DNA of 64,000 bases from Mastigamoeba balamuthi (lineage: Eukaryota > Evosea > Mastigamoebida > Mastigamoebidae), in NCBI GenBank assembly GCA_902651635.1, contig CACRSC010000038.1, positions 303,659 through 367,658 of the forward strand. The letters run 5' to 3'. Position 1 is the stretch's first letter, and the number at the start of each line of letters is the position of its first letter. Below the pieces are notes generated by a model that did no database searches, was not told the origin of the DNA, and saw nothing but the letters and a program-made list of their open reading frames with translations. Below are positions 19,302 to 30,600 of this stretch, in pieces. The translations under genes and the position numbers were made by a program.

Positions 19302-21157
19302 TCATTGCTGCTTGTACAGTAGGGGGAGCCTGCGTCGCGGCAGCTTCTTTCTCACCTCCTCCACCTCGTCTGGCGTGAGGGAGTAGGGCGGGCTCGCCAG
19401 GGCCGCAGCGGCGTCCTCGTTGTCGTTGAGCAGCGCCAGGAGCAGGGGCTTGAACTCGCTGGCACGCGCGTCCTCGGCGCCGAGGCCGAACGGCGGCTGC
19501 GCGAGCGCCTCGATGACGGCCACGCGGCCCCACTCGCACGCCTCGTTCAGGCACCCGGCCCTGACGACGTCCTCCTTGCCGACCTTGTACGGGTACTCGG
19601 AGAGCCTGCGCAGCACGTCGACGAACCCGCGCGAGCACACCGTCCGCAGCACGTCGGGGTCCATCGCCCGCGCGTCCTCCTCGCCGAGGCTGAACGGCGG
19701 CTGCGCGAGCACCCCGACGGCGCCCGCGTCGCCGCTCTCGCACGCGGCCGCGAGGGCCTTGGCGTCGCGCGCGTCCTGCTGGCCGAGGCAGTAGGGCTTC
19801 TCGGCGAGCGTGCGCACGACGTCTGCGATGGAGCGCGAGTGCTTCTTGGAGCGGAAGCACGTCGCCAGCGCGTGGACGGCGTCCTCGCGCGAGAGGCCCA
19901 GGCTGAAGGGCTTGCGGCGCAGCGCGGCGAGGACCTCGGGGCGCCCGCTGCCCGCGGCGGCCGAGAGGATCTTGCGGCCCGAGCGCTCGACGACGCGCGA
20001 CCAGAAGCGCCGCGCGTTGGGTATGGGGGCGTCGCCGATGGTGCGGACGATGCACGCGTGGCCGCCCTGGCAGGCGGCCGTCAGCAGCACGGCGAAGCGG
20101 TGCTGGTCGTCGTCGCCGCGCGTGTCGAGCCGCACGGCACCGAGCTCCTGCGCCACGAACAGCAGCCCCATGACGCACGTGGTCACCTCGTACTCCTGCA
20201 TCATGTCGTACGTGAACTGCGCAGAGCACAGCACAGGCACAACACAACACAACACACCAGTACACAGCAGCAGAGAAGAGCAAGAGCGACCAGCAATAGC
20301 GAAAACACAACACACAGCACCAGCACAGAGCAGTTCAGCGCGGCCAGCAACAGCGAGGAGCAACGCCAGGGACAAACACCAGACAGAGCAGCAGCACAGC
20401 ATAGCCAGAACAGGGCCGGCGCAGCACAAACACAGAAGCACAGAGCGAAGGCACAGCACAGCGAGGCACACGCACAGCAGAGTCAGTTCAGCTGGCTGGA
20501 GGCCCAGACGGCCGAATGACCCCCCACCCCCAGGCAGACCTCCGAGTCGGCGCGCGTGACGAGCATCGGGGGCTCGGCGAGGAACTTCTCGACGGCCACG
20601 CCCGCGAACCCCGTCTGCTTCACCGCCGACGCGCACGCCCACCTCATCAGCCTCGTCTCCGCCATCTCCGCCGAGCTACTGCTCAGCCCAACACCCGCGC
20701 CCCGAGTCAGCCGCCGCAGAGCACGAGACCAGACGCGTTCCAGAACAAAAAAAAGCGACGCGAGAAGCGCTGAGGAGTAGTAGTTTGGGTACCTGCGGAG
20801 GGCGGGCATGAGGACCTGGGCGAGGGCGAACTGCGGGCAGAGGCAGAGCGCCCGCACGTCGTCGAGGCGCGAGGCCGCGCACGAGCGCACGAGGTGGTCG
20901 AGCAGCTCGGCGCGCGCGCGGTGGCCGAACTTGGCGAGGCACGCGCGCGAGAGCAGCGGCGGGGCGGCCAGCGCGAGCCCCAGTATCTCCGAGCGCGTGC
21001 GCAGCAGCGGCACGACGCACTGCCGCAGCAGGTGCGCAGCCTCCAGCGTCCGCGCGGCCTCGGCGGCGGCCTCGGGGGCTGCGGCTGCGGCGGGCGGGGG
21101 CGAGGGGCCGACGGGAGCGGCGGCGCGCCGGGGCGTCCCCTGCGGGCTGACGTTCAT
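19302..21157 (-). CDS. Ankyrin-like PPYxLG-repeat protein, paralogue 2
   Basis: Three exons: 21157-20793, 20678-20540, 20216-19302 (472 aa). The N-terminal domain (VVPLLRTRSEILGLALAAPP...SRACLAKFGHRARAELLDHL) aligns with that of the 13052-14701 gene. The C-terminal part has about seven units with AL...C..G...V+..LA.PPF.LG.EDAR, for example KPYCLGQQDARDAKALAAAC and QPPFSLGEEDARA. The second intron (20539-20217, 323 nt) is long for this window and made of AGCACAGC-rich low-complexity sequence. The start is chosen at MNVSPQGTP; an in-frame ATG lies upstream at 21268. Probably a scaffold or adaptor. The two copies differ in intron content and repeat number. Confidence 0.78.
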
Positions 21158-21671
21158 GGGGCGGCGCGGGACTGGGCTGCCCTCCTCCCCCAGCAGGGCT
21201 GCGGGTTTTTTTCTTTTTTGCTTTTGGGGCAAGGGAGAGATTGATCCGCGCGGATCTTGCCTAATCAACGGATATCAGACTAGTCCGCCCGGGTTTCTGA
21301 AACCGTGCAATTCTGATGCGACGTACGGGCCACGGGCGGTTCTGGGGCTGGATGAAGACGGCATGGCAAAGCATGTATGAGCAGCAACAGCCGGTTTTAG
21401 GGACAGAGGGTGATGAGACGTTGAATGTGGTCAGTATTGGATCTGAACCAGAGGGTTCTCGTTCACCGTTCTAGGGATGTGCGCACGGTTACCATCTGGA
21501 CAACCGCATGACAAGGTCAAATACCACCGGGGTGTCAGTCAATCATGGCTGATATCCGCAACCGATTCTGTTGGTTGGCGGTGTTCATTGTCGTTTTTGG
21601 GTTGCCGATTTAATTGCTTTTCCGCTGTGTGAGGTGTGGTGCAGACCCCTGTGCAGCACAGAGCAGTGAAC
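21158..21671. promoter_or_regulatory. Divergent promoter region with a GATCCGCGCGGATC palindrome
   Basis: About 510 bp between two divergently transcribed genes. A perfect 14-bp palindrome lies at 21243-21256, about 90 bp upstream of the ankyrin-like start. From about 21260 rightward the base composition falls from very GC-rich to mixed. No gene seen. Confidence 0.4.
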
Positions 21672-24600
21672 ATGTGCGTTGTCTTAAAAGCAAAGTGGGC
21701 CGTGTGCGCGTTGGTGCTTGCTGTCGTGTGCAGCTGCCCCGCGTGGTCTGCATCCGTGTCAACGTGGAGCGAGTGGGATACCCCGTTTGTGGTCTCCATG
21801 GGCGACCAGCAGGGCGAGCATACCGGTGGATCCGGGGGCACAACCGACAGCTGGGTATGGCTGCTGCGCGACTCGGACACGGTGGACAGCAGCGACCCCC
21901 GAGGCGTCGGCGACATGAACGGCGATGGGATCTCCGAAATTGCGTACACCGCCACTCGGGGCCCATCGCGCACCATCCCCTACGGCGTCATCATCGTCTT
22001 CGGTACAAGGGCAGGTCTGTGTTGTCCCCTTACCACGCCCGCAGGGTCTTGCTCACAGACTTCGGCTCAGCATTTGCCAACCCGCTGAACCTGTACAAGG
22101 GTGTGGGCACGTCTCTAGTGCAGGGGGCTAGCCTCAGGTGCGCTGGCGACATCAATGGTGATGGCCTTGCGGATCTCGTGCTACAGGTATCAGAGAGGAT
22201 TGTTCTGTTAGCTGGCCACACCGGAGGCACGAGCATTTTACCGCGTTTCGTGCATGCGACTGACTCAGCCCCATCAGAATGGCCCGAGTCTGTAGAGTTG
22301 AGATTGCTAGCTACAATATGGAATGGAGAGGCGAACCCTATCAAGCCTCTGGGTGATGTCAACGGCGATGCATGTGACGACATTGCTTTCATTCTGTCCA
22401 ACCGCCTGACTGTCATTTTTGGAAGCGCTAACAACTCGCAGTTCCCGGTGGCAAGAGACGTTGATGGGACTAATGGCTTCGGCATGGACTTTTATTCCGG
22501 TCTCAACTTAAGCCTTGCGAGCTTTGGTGATCTTGACGGTGACAGGTTCCACGACTTTGGGGTCTGGAAGGAATACTCGGACCTACCAACAGAGTGGGAG
22601 AGAAGGGCCACCACTGTACTGGTTTTTGGGCACGCTGCGTGGGAGAGGACATTGCATGACAATATCCAGGCATTTCAAGACCGCTCTGATAATCCTGATA
22701 TGCGTCATGTCGAACTTTCCACCCAACTCGAGGCATTCTATGGTCCTGGCGAGGCGATAGGCTTCGATATAGACCATGACAACAAGTCCGATCTGCTGCT
22801 TATCTTACAGAGTTATTTCAACGAAACCATGGAGACTGTGGTCTATGGTGAAGTTATCCGCAAAATCTCGTTTAATCAGGAGGGACCTCTACGTAATCGT
22901 AATCGCCAGTTTCTATGCAGAAATGGCAACAGCACCTTTCGTAGAAAATTGTCTTTGGGCGATGTTGATGGAGACCGTGCACCTGACGTTCTCGATTCAG
23001 TGGAGAATGGAAGCGTGTGCAGGCATGTTGTATCAAGAGGTCATTTCCAATGCCCAATAGATCTGTATACGAATGACAGCGCCTGCGTTGGTGTCCTACG
23101 CTCTAGAGTTCTCATGAATGTGATTGGAAATGGGCCTTGCTCAGAACTGCGCATCGATGCAATTGGGGACATTGATGGCGATGGGTTGAGCGACTATTCA
23201 ACCGCAAATAGAATTGTTCTGAGCCGAAGCCACATTGCAAACATCGCTGACGGACAAGGAATTCCCGTCATGTCACACATCCGAGCTACACTATCTGGTT
23301 TCTCATCAACAGGAGTTGGCGATGTAAACAACGATGGGATCCCCGACTATGCCTTTGCAATGGTGAATTACACAACTGGATGCTGGGATATCGTTGTGAT
23401 CACAAACAATGAATGGAAAAATGAGGATCGCCCTCTGACAGGTCATACCCCAGGTATAACTGTGGTATCTACCAGATATATTGTTTCTCAGGCAAGGCTC
23501 TCTTTAAGTGAGCTGGGGGATCACAATGGGGACAAGATCGACGACATTCTTGTTGGTGTACTTGGACAGCCAGGGAATAATGACCGTGCAATTGTGCTCT
23601 TGGGTCCTGCTCTCGAGCGCATCTCCTATTATTCGAGTCACAGTGATATAAGCAGCTCGGTAAATGCTCTTGGAGATGTTGATGGTGATGGGTTTGCAGA
23701 TTTTGGACTTGAAACACATTCTTTTTTCCTGAGATACCAGGTGTTTATCGTGTATGGATCTCGAAACAGTACCAACAAATCGATTGACTCCATGGGATTG
23801 TCTGCTAAGAGCTATGGTAATGGCAGAAGCTGCAATATTACCGGAATTGGAGATATAAATGGTGATAATCTAAGTGACTTCGCTGTTGATATGCCGGAGT
23901 GTGGTTGGCTGCGAATTCTCTTTGGATCGAGAAATCGTTCAAGAACTATATGGGAAGAAGGTATTGTTCTCTCATCCAGTTATCAGGACGAGAATACGCC
24001 ATATTCTATAGGCTGTACTAGCATTATTGTACCACGGGCTCTGGGTGACATCAATGGAGACCAAATTGATGACTTCGGGGTTGGTATGCCAATGGAAACA
24101 AATTCGCAAGGCCACATGCTAGCTGGTAAAATCATTGTGATTTTTGGGAACAGATCAGAAGGCTCTTGGATCAAGAATGTATCTGGTTGGCCAGTTCAGC
24201 TTACCACTGATTTCCGCTATGATAATGGAGCAGGATTTACCATTGATGGAGCAATTCTATTCGATCATCTGGGGTCGATCTTTGGATCTGTTGGTGATAT
24301 GAATGGAGATGACATTAGTGATATTATTATTGGAATGCCTGATTCTTTAGCCACTGCAGGACAGGTTTACATTATTCTTGGACATAAGGACATCCCAGAA
24401 TGTGTATCTCAGACCTGTTGGGCTCACATATTGAATGAGGATGGCATACTCAAAATGAGTGATTTCTCACGAAAAGATGGATACCAACTCGTGGGATCAC
24501 AGAAGGGCTCATATTTCGGAAGTTACTTTGGAAGGATTGGGGATATGAATGGTGATGGATGCGATGAGATAATCATTGGCTCTCCTGTTTCCGAGGCGAC

Positions 24601-26221
24601 AAATCCAACAAGATCGTTCTCAGGCTCAGCTATTGTTCTTGGTTCGCAGCAGATGCATCTGTATCCACTATCATGGAATTCGTCTGTATCGGATATTATT
24701 ATTGGTGAAAGATGTAACCTCAGTGCTCCAGCGATAGCCCTTTGGACACATAAATGTGGCATAATAAACTCCTCTGTAAGATGCATCGTTCCGAATATTA
24801 CCTTCACAGTTCAAATGACGAGTCGAAGAGATTGTGAATGGATGTTCCCAGAAGCTGTCAGAAATGCCTGTGCTCCAACAATAAGCAGATCCGAATGTTC
24901 CTTTACATTCAAAATGCAATGGAATTCTCTCTGTGCACATCTTATATCTGAGAATTCAGGATGGGCATACTTCAATATAAGTCAAGATGCAACTGTTGCT
25001 CCGCGACTTCGAATCACTGTAAGCAATACACATGGTAACATAGCAGGAATGGAGCTTACTTATTCCCTCATACACATAAAACGTCATTCTTCTACCAACT
25101 TCCTTATTACTGGCTGTATTATCGGAGCTGTTGGATTCCTGGTTTTACTTATTCTCACTATTTCTGTTGGAATGATGGCTTACAGGCGAAGAATAATTCG
25201 GGAGATGAGAAAATGGGAACCCCGGGTTTGGCACTTTGAAGAATCCCTCCGACCAGGTACCATAGATGAAGACAGCAAGTGCTATGAACTGATCTCGCCT
25301 GGTCGAAAGGATGCAGAGTTTGTGATATCACTATATCAGAGGTGTCCACTTCCCGGCTTTGACATTGCAAAAGTTGAGATCATCTATTGTCCTCACCTCG
25401 AACATGCATTCGAGAACCGTGTTGTTCAGCTTCAGGCTCGAATTGGAAACCAGGCTTTTACCCCAGGATACGAAAAAGAAGGTAATCGTGCTCTACGGGC
25501 TGCAGTGCGCGAACAGTTGATGGAGATGGCAAGAAAGACACCAGAGCCAGCGTATCCCAACGTGAAGTTGGTGCCTATGTGGCATGGAACACGTGCAGAT
25601 GTGCTGGAGAGTGTTTTTCGTGCCGGGTATGCCAATTTGGCCACAACAGATGAGGGTTTCTTTGGTAAGGGTGTGTACTCGGCGTATGAGGCACGGTATG
25701 CGTATGAGGTGTACAGCAAAGGGGCACTTCTGGTCAACTGGGTGTCATTCTTCTCAGCGTACCCTGTCGTGGATGGAGACATGGACAAGCTGACAGGAAA
25801 GGGCAGCTATGCGAATTACGATGCACACTTCATTCCAGTCAGGCCAGCCAGTGGGCTACCCGGAGAGAACAACTATATTCCGTGCTCGGAATTGTCACAG
25901 GCCTCATTCCACGAACTTGTGGTATTCGAGACATCACAGATCTTACCACGATATCTGGTGACCCTACAGCCCAGCATGGTTCAGATGGTCCCCGCGCTTT
26001 CGAACTTCCGTGGTGAGCAGATTGTCAGAGAGTCCGGGCCAAAGGCACCTCACGGTGCTTTGCCAACTGTAGCTTCTTATGCTCCGAAAGTACAGACGGA
26101 TCAGGTAAGCCAAGAAGGAAGTAACACTGAGTTCGCATGTGAAAAGCCCAAGGAGCGCAAAAGGGGCAAACAGTCACGAAGGCCAAGAACCGTGGTGCCT
26201 GGTCCAGCCACACAACCGTGA
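21672..26221 (+). CDS. FG-GAP receptor-like protein with cytosolic PARP-type ADP-ribosyltransferase
   Basis: Two exons, 21672-22014 and 22059-26221 (1501 aa). The start gives a signal peptide (MCVVLKAKWAVCALVLAVVC). The ectodomain (about residues 30-1100) carries at least a dozen integrin-alpha-like FG-GAP repeats with calcium loops such as GDINGDGLADLV, GDVDGDGFADFG, GDINGDQIDDFG and GDMNGDDISDII. A Cys-rich stretch precedes one transmembrane helix (about residues 1129-1158, CIIGAVGFLVLLILTISVGM). The cytosolic part has an ADP-ribosyltransferase fold of PARP type: MWHGTRADVLESVFRAGY, then FFGKGVYSAYEARYAYEVY, then HELVVFETSQILPRYLV, giving the H, Y and a downstream ELVVFE segment. The tail is Lys/Arg-rich. 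The 44-nt intron is required to join FGTRA to DFGSAF. Exon 2 is much more AT-rich than its neighbours. I infer a surface adhesion or sensing protein that modifies cytosolic targets. Confidence 0.88.
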
Positions 26222-26430
26222 TTCGAACGCCACAGCCGAATTATCGCGAAATACATTAGAATGTTGTCTTCCACCTGACCCACTCACAGTTTTCTTGATC
26301 TCTGGTGATCCACAAGCCTAGTAACATCTGCCAAACCCCAACCACTAGCGGTTCTGCTCTCACTCACTCTCACACCTCCCTTCACACAGACACAAAACAG
26401 CAAACAAACGCTCAGATATTGCGTGTCTGT

Positions 26431-27944
26431 TTATTGCTGCAACCACTTGGTGACACGCTGCAGAGCAAGCCAGAGATCTCTCTCCTGCGGCTGGTCGACA
26501 GAGAAAACCATCGGCACAGTGCCGCCATACTTGTCCCCCGGCTCCAGGACCATGTTTCCCTCGACCTCCGCGAGCCACGGCTCCATCCGCGCCTCGGCCG
26601 CGGCGTTCTCCTGCATACCCGCTTCGCCTCCCTTGTCGTTGGCGATGTACCTCTCGGGCGACAGCTGCATCACCGACTCGATCAGCGCCGAGCACAGCCC
26701 ACAGACGACGCTGCACGTGCCGTCGTCGACCCTCACACACAGGCTGAACCCTGTGCGCGACACGGAGAACGCGCTCTCGACACCCGTGCACGCCACGCGG
26801 ACGAGTGCGCGCTCCCCTCGAGCGACCCTCTGCATGGCCTCGCACAGCTGGACGACCTGCAACGCGCCGGCCTGCGCTGCAGGCGCCACTTGGGGAGCCT
26901 GGTATGCCTGGACTGCCTGGAGAGCAAGAGGCGGGCTGGGAGGGCGCGAGTCGCTCTGCACAGTGGCCATCGACACGTCTGAGAAGCTGTAGTCGGCTCG
27001 CTGCTGTGTCGCAGCGACGACGATCTCCTGGGGGCCTGCGTCGAAGCGGGGCGGCGGTGGCTTCGGGGGGTCCTGCCCCTGCGAGTCGGGGGCGAGCAGA
27101 GCGGGGCGCCTGCTCTTGGGGGCAGCGGCCCTGTCGGCGGCAGCGCGGTCCACCAGCTCGTCGACGCGGCCGCCGAGAACGACTGCGTTTTCCGCGTCCA
27201 GCATCAGCAGGCCCCGCTTCACGACGACGCCTCTCAGGGCTATCTAGAGACTGGGGGTGAGACCCATAAACGTTGTCGACGAAAAAACAAGTTTTGGGAA
27301 CCGGGCGGCAAAAACAAAGACAAATCCCAAAACGCTGCCGTCACGCCGTGTCACGACGATTTCGCAGTGGGAACACAGCGGCCTCTCATCAGGGACGCAG
27401 AGGACTGCGGGTGGCCGTGGCGGGAGGGCACCTTGGCGCCCAGGGGCGTGTCGGGGCCCAGAGTGGGCACGCGCTGCCTCTCGAGCGCGTACACCCGTGT
27501 CGTCCCGTCGCTCAGCGCCAGCTTCATCGTCCTGCAGTGCCCCGGCTGCTGTCCCTGTCCCTGCCCCTGCTGCTGCTGCTCGGCGGGGCTGCCGATGCTG
27601 CTGCCGGGGGCCACGGCGGTGGCGGCCGCGTCCTCTCTGCGGTGGTCGTGCAGCGGCTGCGAGATGTCGCGGAGGTCCTCCACCTGCAGGACGTGCACCC
27701 CGGGGAGGACGACGTGCTCCACGGTGGGGTCCCCGGCGCCCGCGGGCAGCGTGGGCTCGGCGACGCGCGCGAGGTCCGCGTGCAGCGCCTGAGCGTAGGC
27801 CCACGCGACGGCGTCTGCGGCGGCGCCGGGAGACGGCGAGGGCGCGCGGTGGTACGAGTCGAGGCACGCCTGCAGCCAGTCGCGCCGGAGCGAGAGGCCT
27901 GCGGCCCGCAGGCGACTGGCCACGCGCTCCCGCTCCAGCTCCAT
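26431..27944 (-). CDS. RMI1: RecQ-mediated genome instability protein 1
   Basis: Two exons, 27944-27432 and 27243-26431 (441 aa). The N-terminal helical region (LSLRRDWLQACLDSY) is followed by the first OB fold: VLQVEDLRDISQPL, MKLALSDGTTRVYALERQRV, LGPDTPLGAK, then across the intron IALRGVVVKRGLLMLDAENA and VVLGGRVDELVDR, the standard RMI1 order (LQL..DI, LTDG...A.E, G.K, R.GLLLL, VLGG.V). A Pro-rich linker leads to a C-terminal second OB-like domain (VRVACTGVESAFSVSRTGF, then VRVDDGTCSVVCG). RMI1 is a core subunit of the RecQ helicase-topoisomerase III complex that dissolves double Holliday junctions. An insert between OB strands is Gln-rich. Confidence 0.88.
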
Positions 27945-28354
27945 CAGAAGCGTGAAATCTACACCGAATCCAGAAAGATATTCCCTCCTCCTTGCCGTGA
28001 CGTGGGCTACTGACGTAGGATTAGAGTCAAGTGGTTATTCCAAAGCCGCAGCCCTCTTAGGACTAAGAGGTGACGTAGGGTTCTAACATCAGTTTGCCTA
28101 CTTCCGAGTTCTGCTCATTTGGCGAGCTATCATCAATCCGCAGTAGTGGCGTATCGTTCGTTTCTCCTCAGACTCGCCACGCTCCGTACCTCCAGGGTTC
28201 TGAGGCTGAACTCTCCGAATATTCGGGAATTACTCGCCGTAAGGTAGATCTGACAATATCTCGAAAATCAGGGTCCTGAGATATTCTGATCAGTTTGGCA
28301 AGCACGCACGCCTACGTCGTCAGTCTCGGGTATTTCCCGTTCTGTGGTGCGCTG
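27945..28354. promoter_or_regulatory. Divergent RMI1/ILVBL promoter with TGACGT repeats and inverted repeats
   Basis: TGACGT occurs three times: 27998-28003, within TGACGTAGGATT (28011-28022) and TGACGTAGGGTT (28071-28082). CCGAATATTCGG at 28215-28226 is a perfect palindrome. AATATCTC (28255-28262) and GAGATATT (28278-28285) form an inverted repeat 70-100 bp before the ILVBL start. TGACGT is the core of CRE/bZIP sites in other eukaryotes; binding here is inference. Confidence 0.45.
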
Positions 28355-28683
28355 ATGTCCCCACCTGCCCTCGAGGACCTGAAGCTGCCTGGCGCTGCCA
28401 TTGGCCTCGCGCTCGCCTTCGTTGCCGTTGCGGCCGCCTGCGCTGCGCGCGCACTGCTGGGCGCCCGCAGACGCCCCGCCGCCGCGGCGCAGTCGGTCGC
28501 CTTCACCGCGCAAACCCCCGGCGGCGAGCTCGTCGCCCGCGCCCTCTCTGCGCACGGCGTCCGCACGCTGTTCACGCTCTGCGGCGGCCACATCGCCCCC
28601 ATCAACGTGTGCAGCAAGCGCTGCGGCGGTGCGCAGCAGTTGCTCCCAAAACGGCATCAAACGCGCTGACACGTTACGTTCGT

Positions 28684-28730
<47 letters not shown>

Positions 28731-30529
28731 CGCATAGTGCGTGTCGTCGACGTCAGGAACGAGGCCACGGCCGTGTTCGCCGCGGACGCCACGTACCGCC
28801 TGACGGGCGTCCCCGGCGTCGCTGTGCTGACCGCGGGCCCGGGCCTCACCAACGCCGCGACGGCGCTGATGAACGCGCGCATGTCGCAGTCGGCCGTCGT
28901 CGTGCTCGGCGGGGCCACGGCCGCGTTCCTGCGCGGGCGCGGGGCCCTGCAGGACGTCGACCAGGCGTCGGTCCTGCGCCCGTGCTGCAAGTGGACGCGG
29001 ACCGTGCTGCGCGCCGTCGACATCGCGCCCGCGGTCGCCGAGGCGTTCGAGAGGGCCGCCGAGGGCAGGCCGGGCCCTGTGTTCCTCGAGTTCCCTCTGG
29101 AGGTCCTCTACGCGCGCGAGACGCTCGAGGAGAACCTCGCGCCGACGCTGCGAAAGGCCCCGGCGGTCGTCGCGTGGTACCTCAGGTGGCACGTCCGCAG
29201 GGTGTTCTCCGCCGTCGGCTCTGTCGTCCGGATCCCGGGCCCCGTGGCGCCGCGCGTCGCTCGCGCGCCCCGCAGTGTTGTCGACAAGTGAGCGTTCCCG
29301 TTGGCGGCGTGCGCGTGATGCCTGGCTCATCGGCGAACCTCTGGCAGGGCTGCGAGGATGATCGTGTCGGCAGAGCACCCTGTCCTCGTCGTCGGGTCGC
29401 AGACGATGCTGATCCCCGACCCGTCGCGCGTCGCCGAGCACGACGCCGAACTCGTCCGCGCGATCGAGACTGTGCGGCAGCTGAGGCGCGCGCTCAGCTC
29501 CATCTGACGACCCCGCTCGTACAGATAGGGATTCCCGTCTACCTCTCTGGCATGGCCCGCGGCCTGCTCGGCAGAGGCCACCCGCTGCAGATGCGGCAGA
29601 AGCGCAAGGACGCGCTGAGGCAGTCGGACGTCGCTGTCCTCGCGGGGTCGGTGCTCGACTTCCGCATGGAGTACGGGCTCTGCTTCGGCCGCAAGACCCG
29701 CGTCATCGCGGCGAACCGCTGCCCTCTGGAGCTGAAGCTGAACCGCACCCCAGACGTCCCCGTCCTCGCAGACGCGTCAGCATTCCTCATCGACGTCGCC
29801 ACCAGGGTCCGCGAGCTGGGGCTGACCCCGCAGCACCCGCGAGACGCTTGGCTCAAGGTCCTCCGCGAGAGGGACGACGCCGCCCGCTCCGATATGCTTC
29901 ACAAGGCCGCCGCAGCCCCGCTGGACGCGTCCTCGGGGCTCGATCCGCTGCTGGTGTGCGCCGCCCTCGACGACGCCGTCTGCCACTCCACCGAGGGCGG
30001 ACGCCCCGCACCGATCGTCATCGGGGACGGTGGCGACTTTGTCGCAACTGCCGCGTACTCGATCGAGCCCGCGGGGCCTCTGAGCTGGCTGGACCCCGGG
30101 CCTTATGGCACATTGGGCTGTGGCGCCGGGTTCGCGATTGCCGCCTCTATCGCTCGTCCCGGGTCGGACATATGGCTTCTCTGGGGAGACGGCGCATGCG
30201 GCTATGGCCTCGCAGACCTGGACACCATGGCGCGTCTCGGGGCGCATGTGATCGCTGTCGTCGGAAACAACGGTGCATGGGCGCAGGTCCAGCGCGACCA
30301 GGCGCGCATCCTCGGAGACTCTGTCGCGTGCGTTCTGCCGAAGTGCGACTACGGCGGTGTTGCTCAGGCGCTCGGAGGGCACGGTGTGGTGGTCCGCGAC
30401 GGTGACCGCGTTGCTGTCGCCAAGCAGTTCGTTGCGGCTGCGGCGATGGCGAGAGAGACGGGAAAGCCCGTTCTCGTCAACACAATACTCTCTGAGAGCG
30501 ACTTCCGGTCGGGCTCAATCAGCGTCTAA
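28355..30529 (+). CDS. ILVBL: ThDP-dependent 2-hydroxyacyl-CoA lyase-like protein (ILVBL/HACL2)
   Basis: Four exons: 28355-28628, 28738-29287, 29348-29471, 29525-30529 (650 aa; human ILVBL is 632). A hydrophobic N-terminal anchor (PGAAIGLALAFVAVAAACAA) precedes the ThDP pyrimidine-binding domain: GGELVARALSAHGVRTLFTL, then after splicing VRVVDVRNEATAVFAADATY with the conserved Glu, then TAGPGLTNAATALMNA. The middle domain has VLVVGSQTML and GMARGLLGRGHPL. The C-terminal domain has GDGGDFVATAAY, LDPGPYGTLGCGAGFA, the ThDP/Mg motif GDGACGYGL...NNGAW, and ends SDFRSGSISV. The closeness to ILVBL rather than acetolactate synthase is clear throughout. The human enzyme sits in the ER and cleaves 2-hydroxyacyl-CoAs in fatty acid alpha-oxidation; the anchor here fits an ER location. 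Confidence 0.93.
28685..28726 (+). repeat. (CT)n microsatellite inside an ILVBL intron
   Basis: About 21 CT units filling the polypyrimidine region of the first ILVBL intron (28629-28737), directly before the acceptor. Confidence 0.9.
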
Positions 30530-30600
30530 AAACATGCCACAGTATCCTCAGCCCAGGTGGGGACTCTCTTTGTTCGAAGTGCTTTCGTGAATGTCTGCAC

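Noticed and set aside
26195-26260. GTTCGAATC-like tRNA B box on the minus strand
   Set aside because: No A box or acceptor stem at the right distance; the sequence overlaps the end of the FG-GAP/PARP coding exon.
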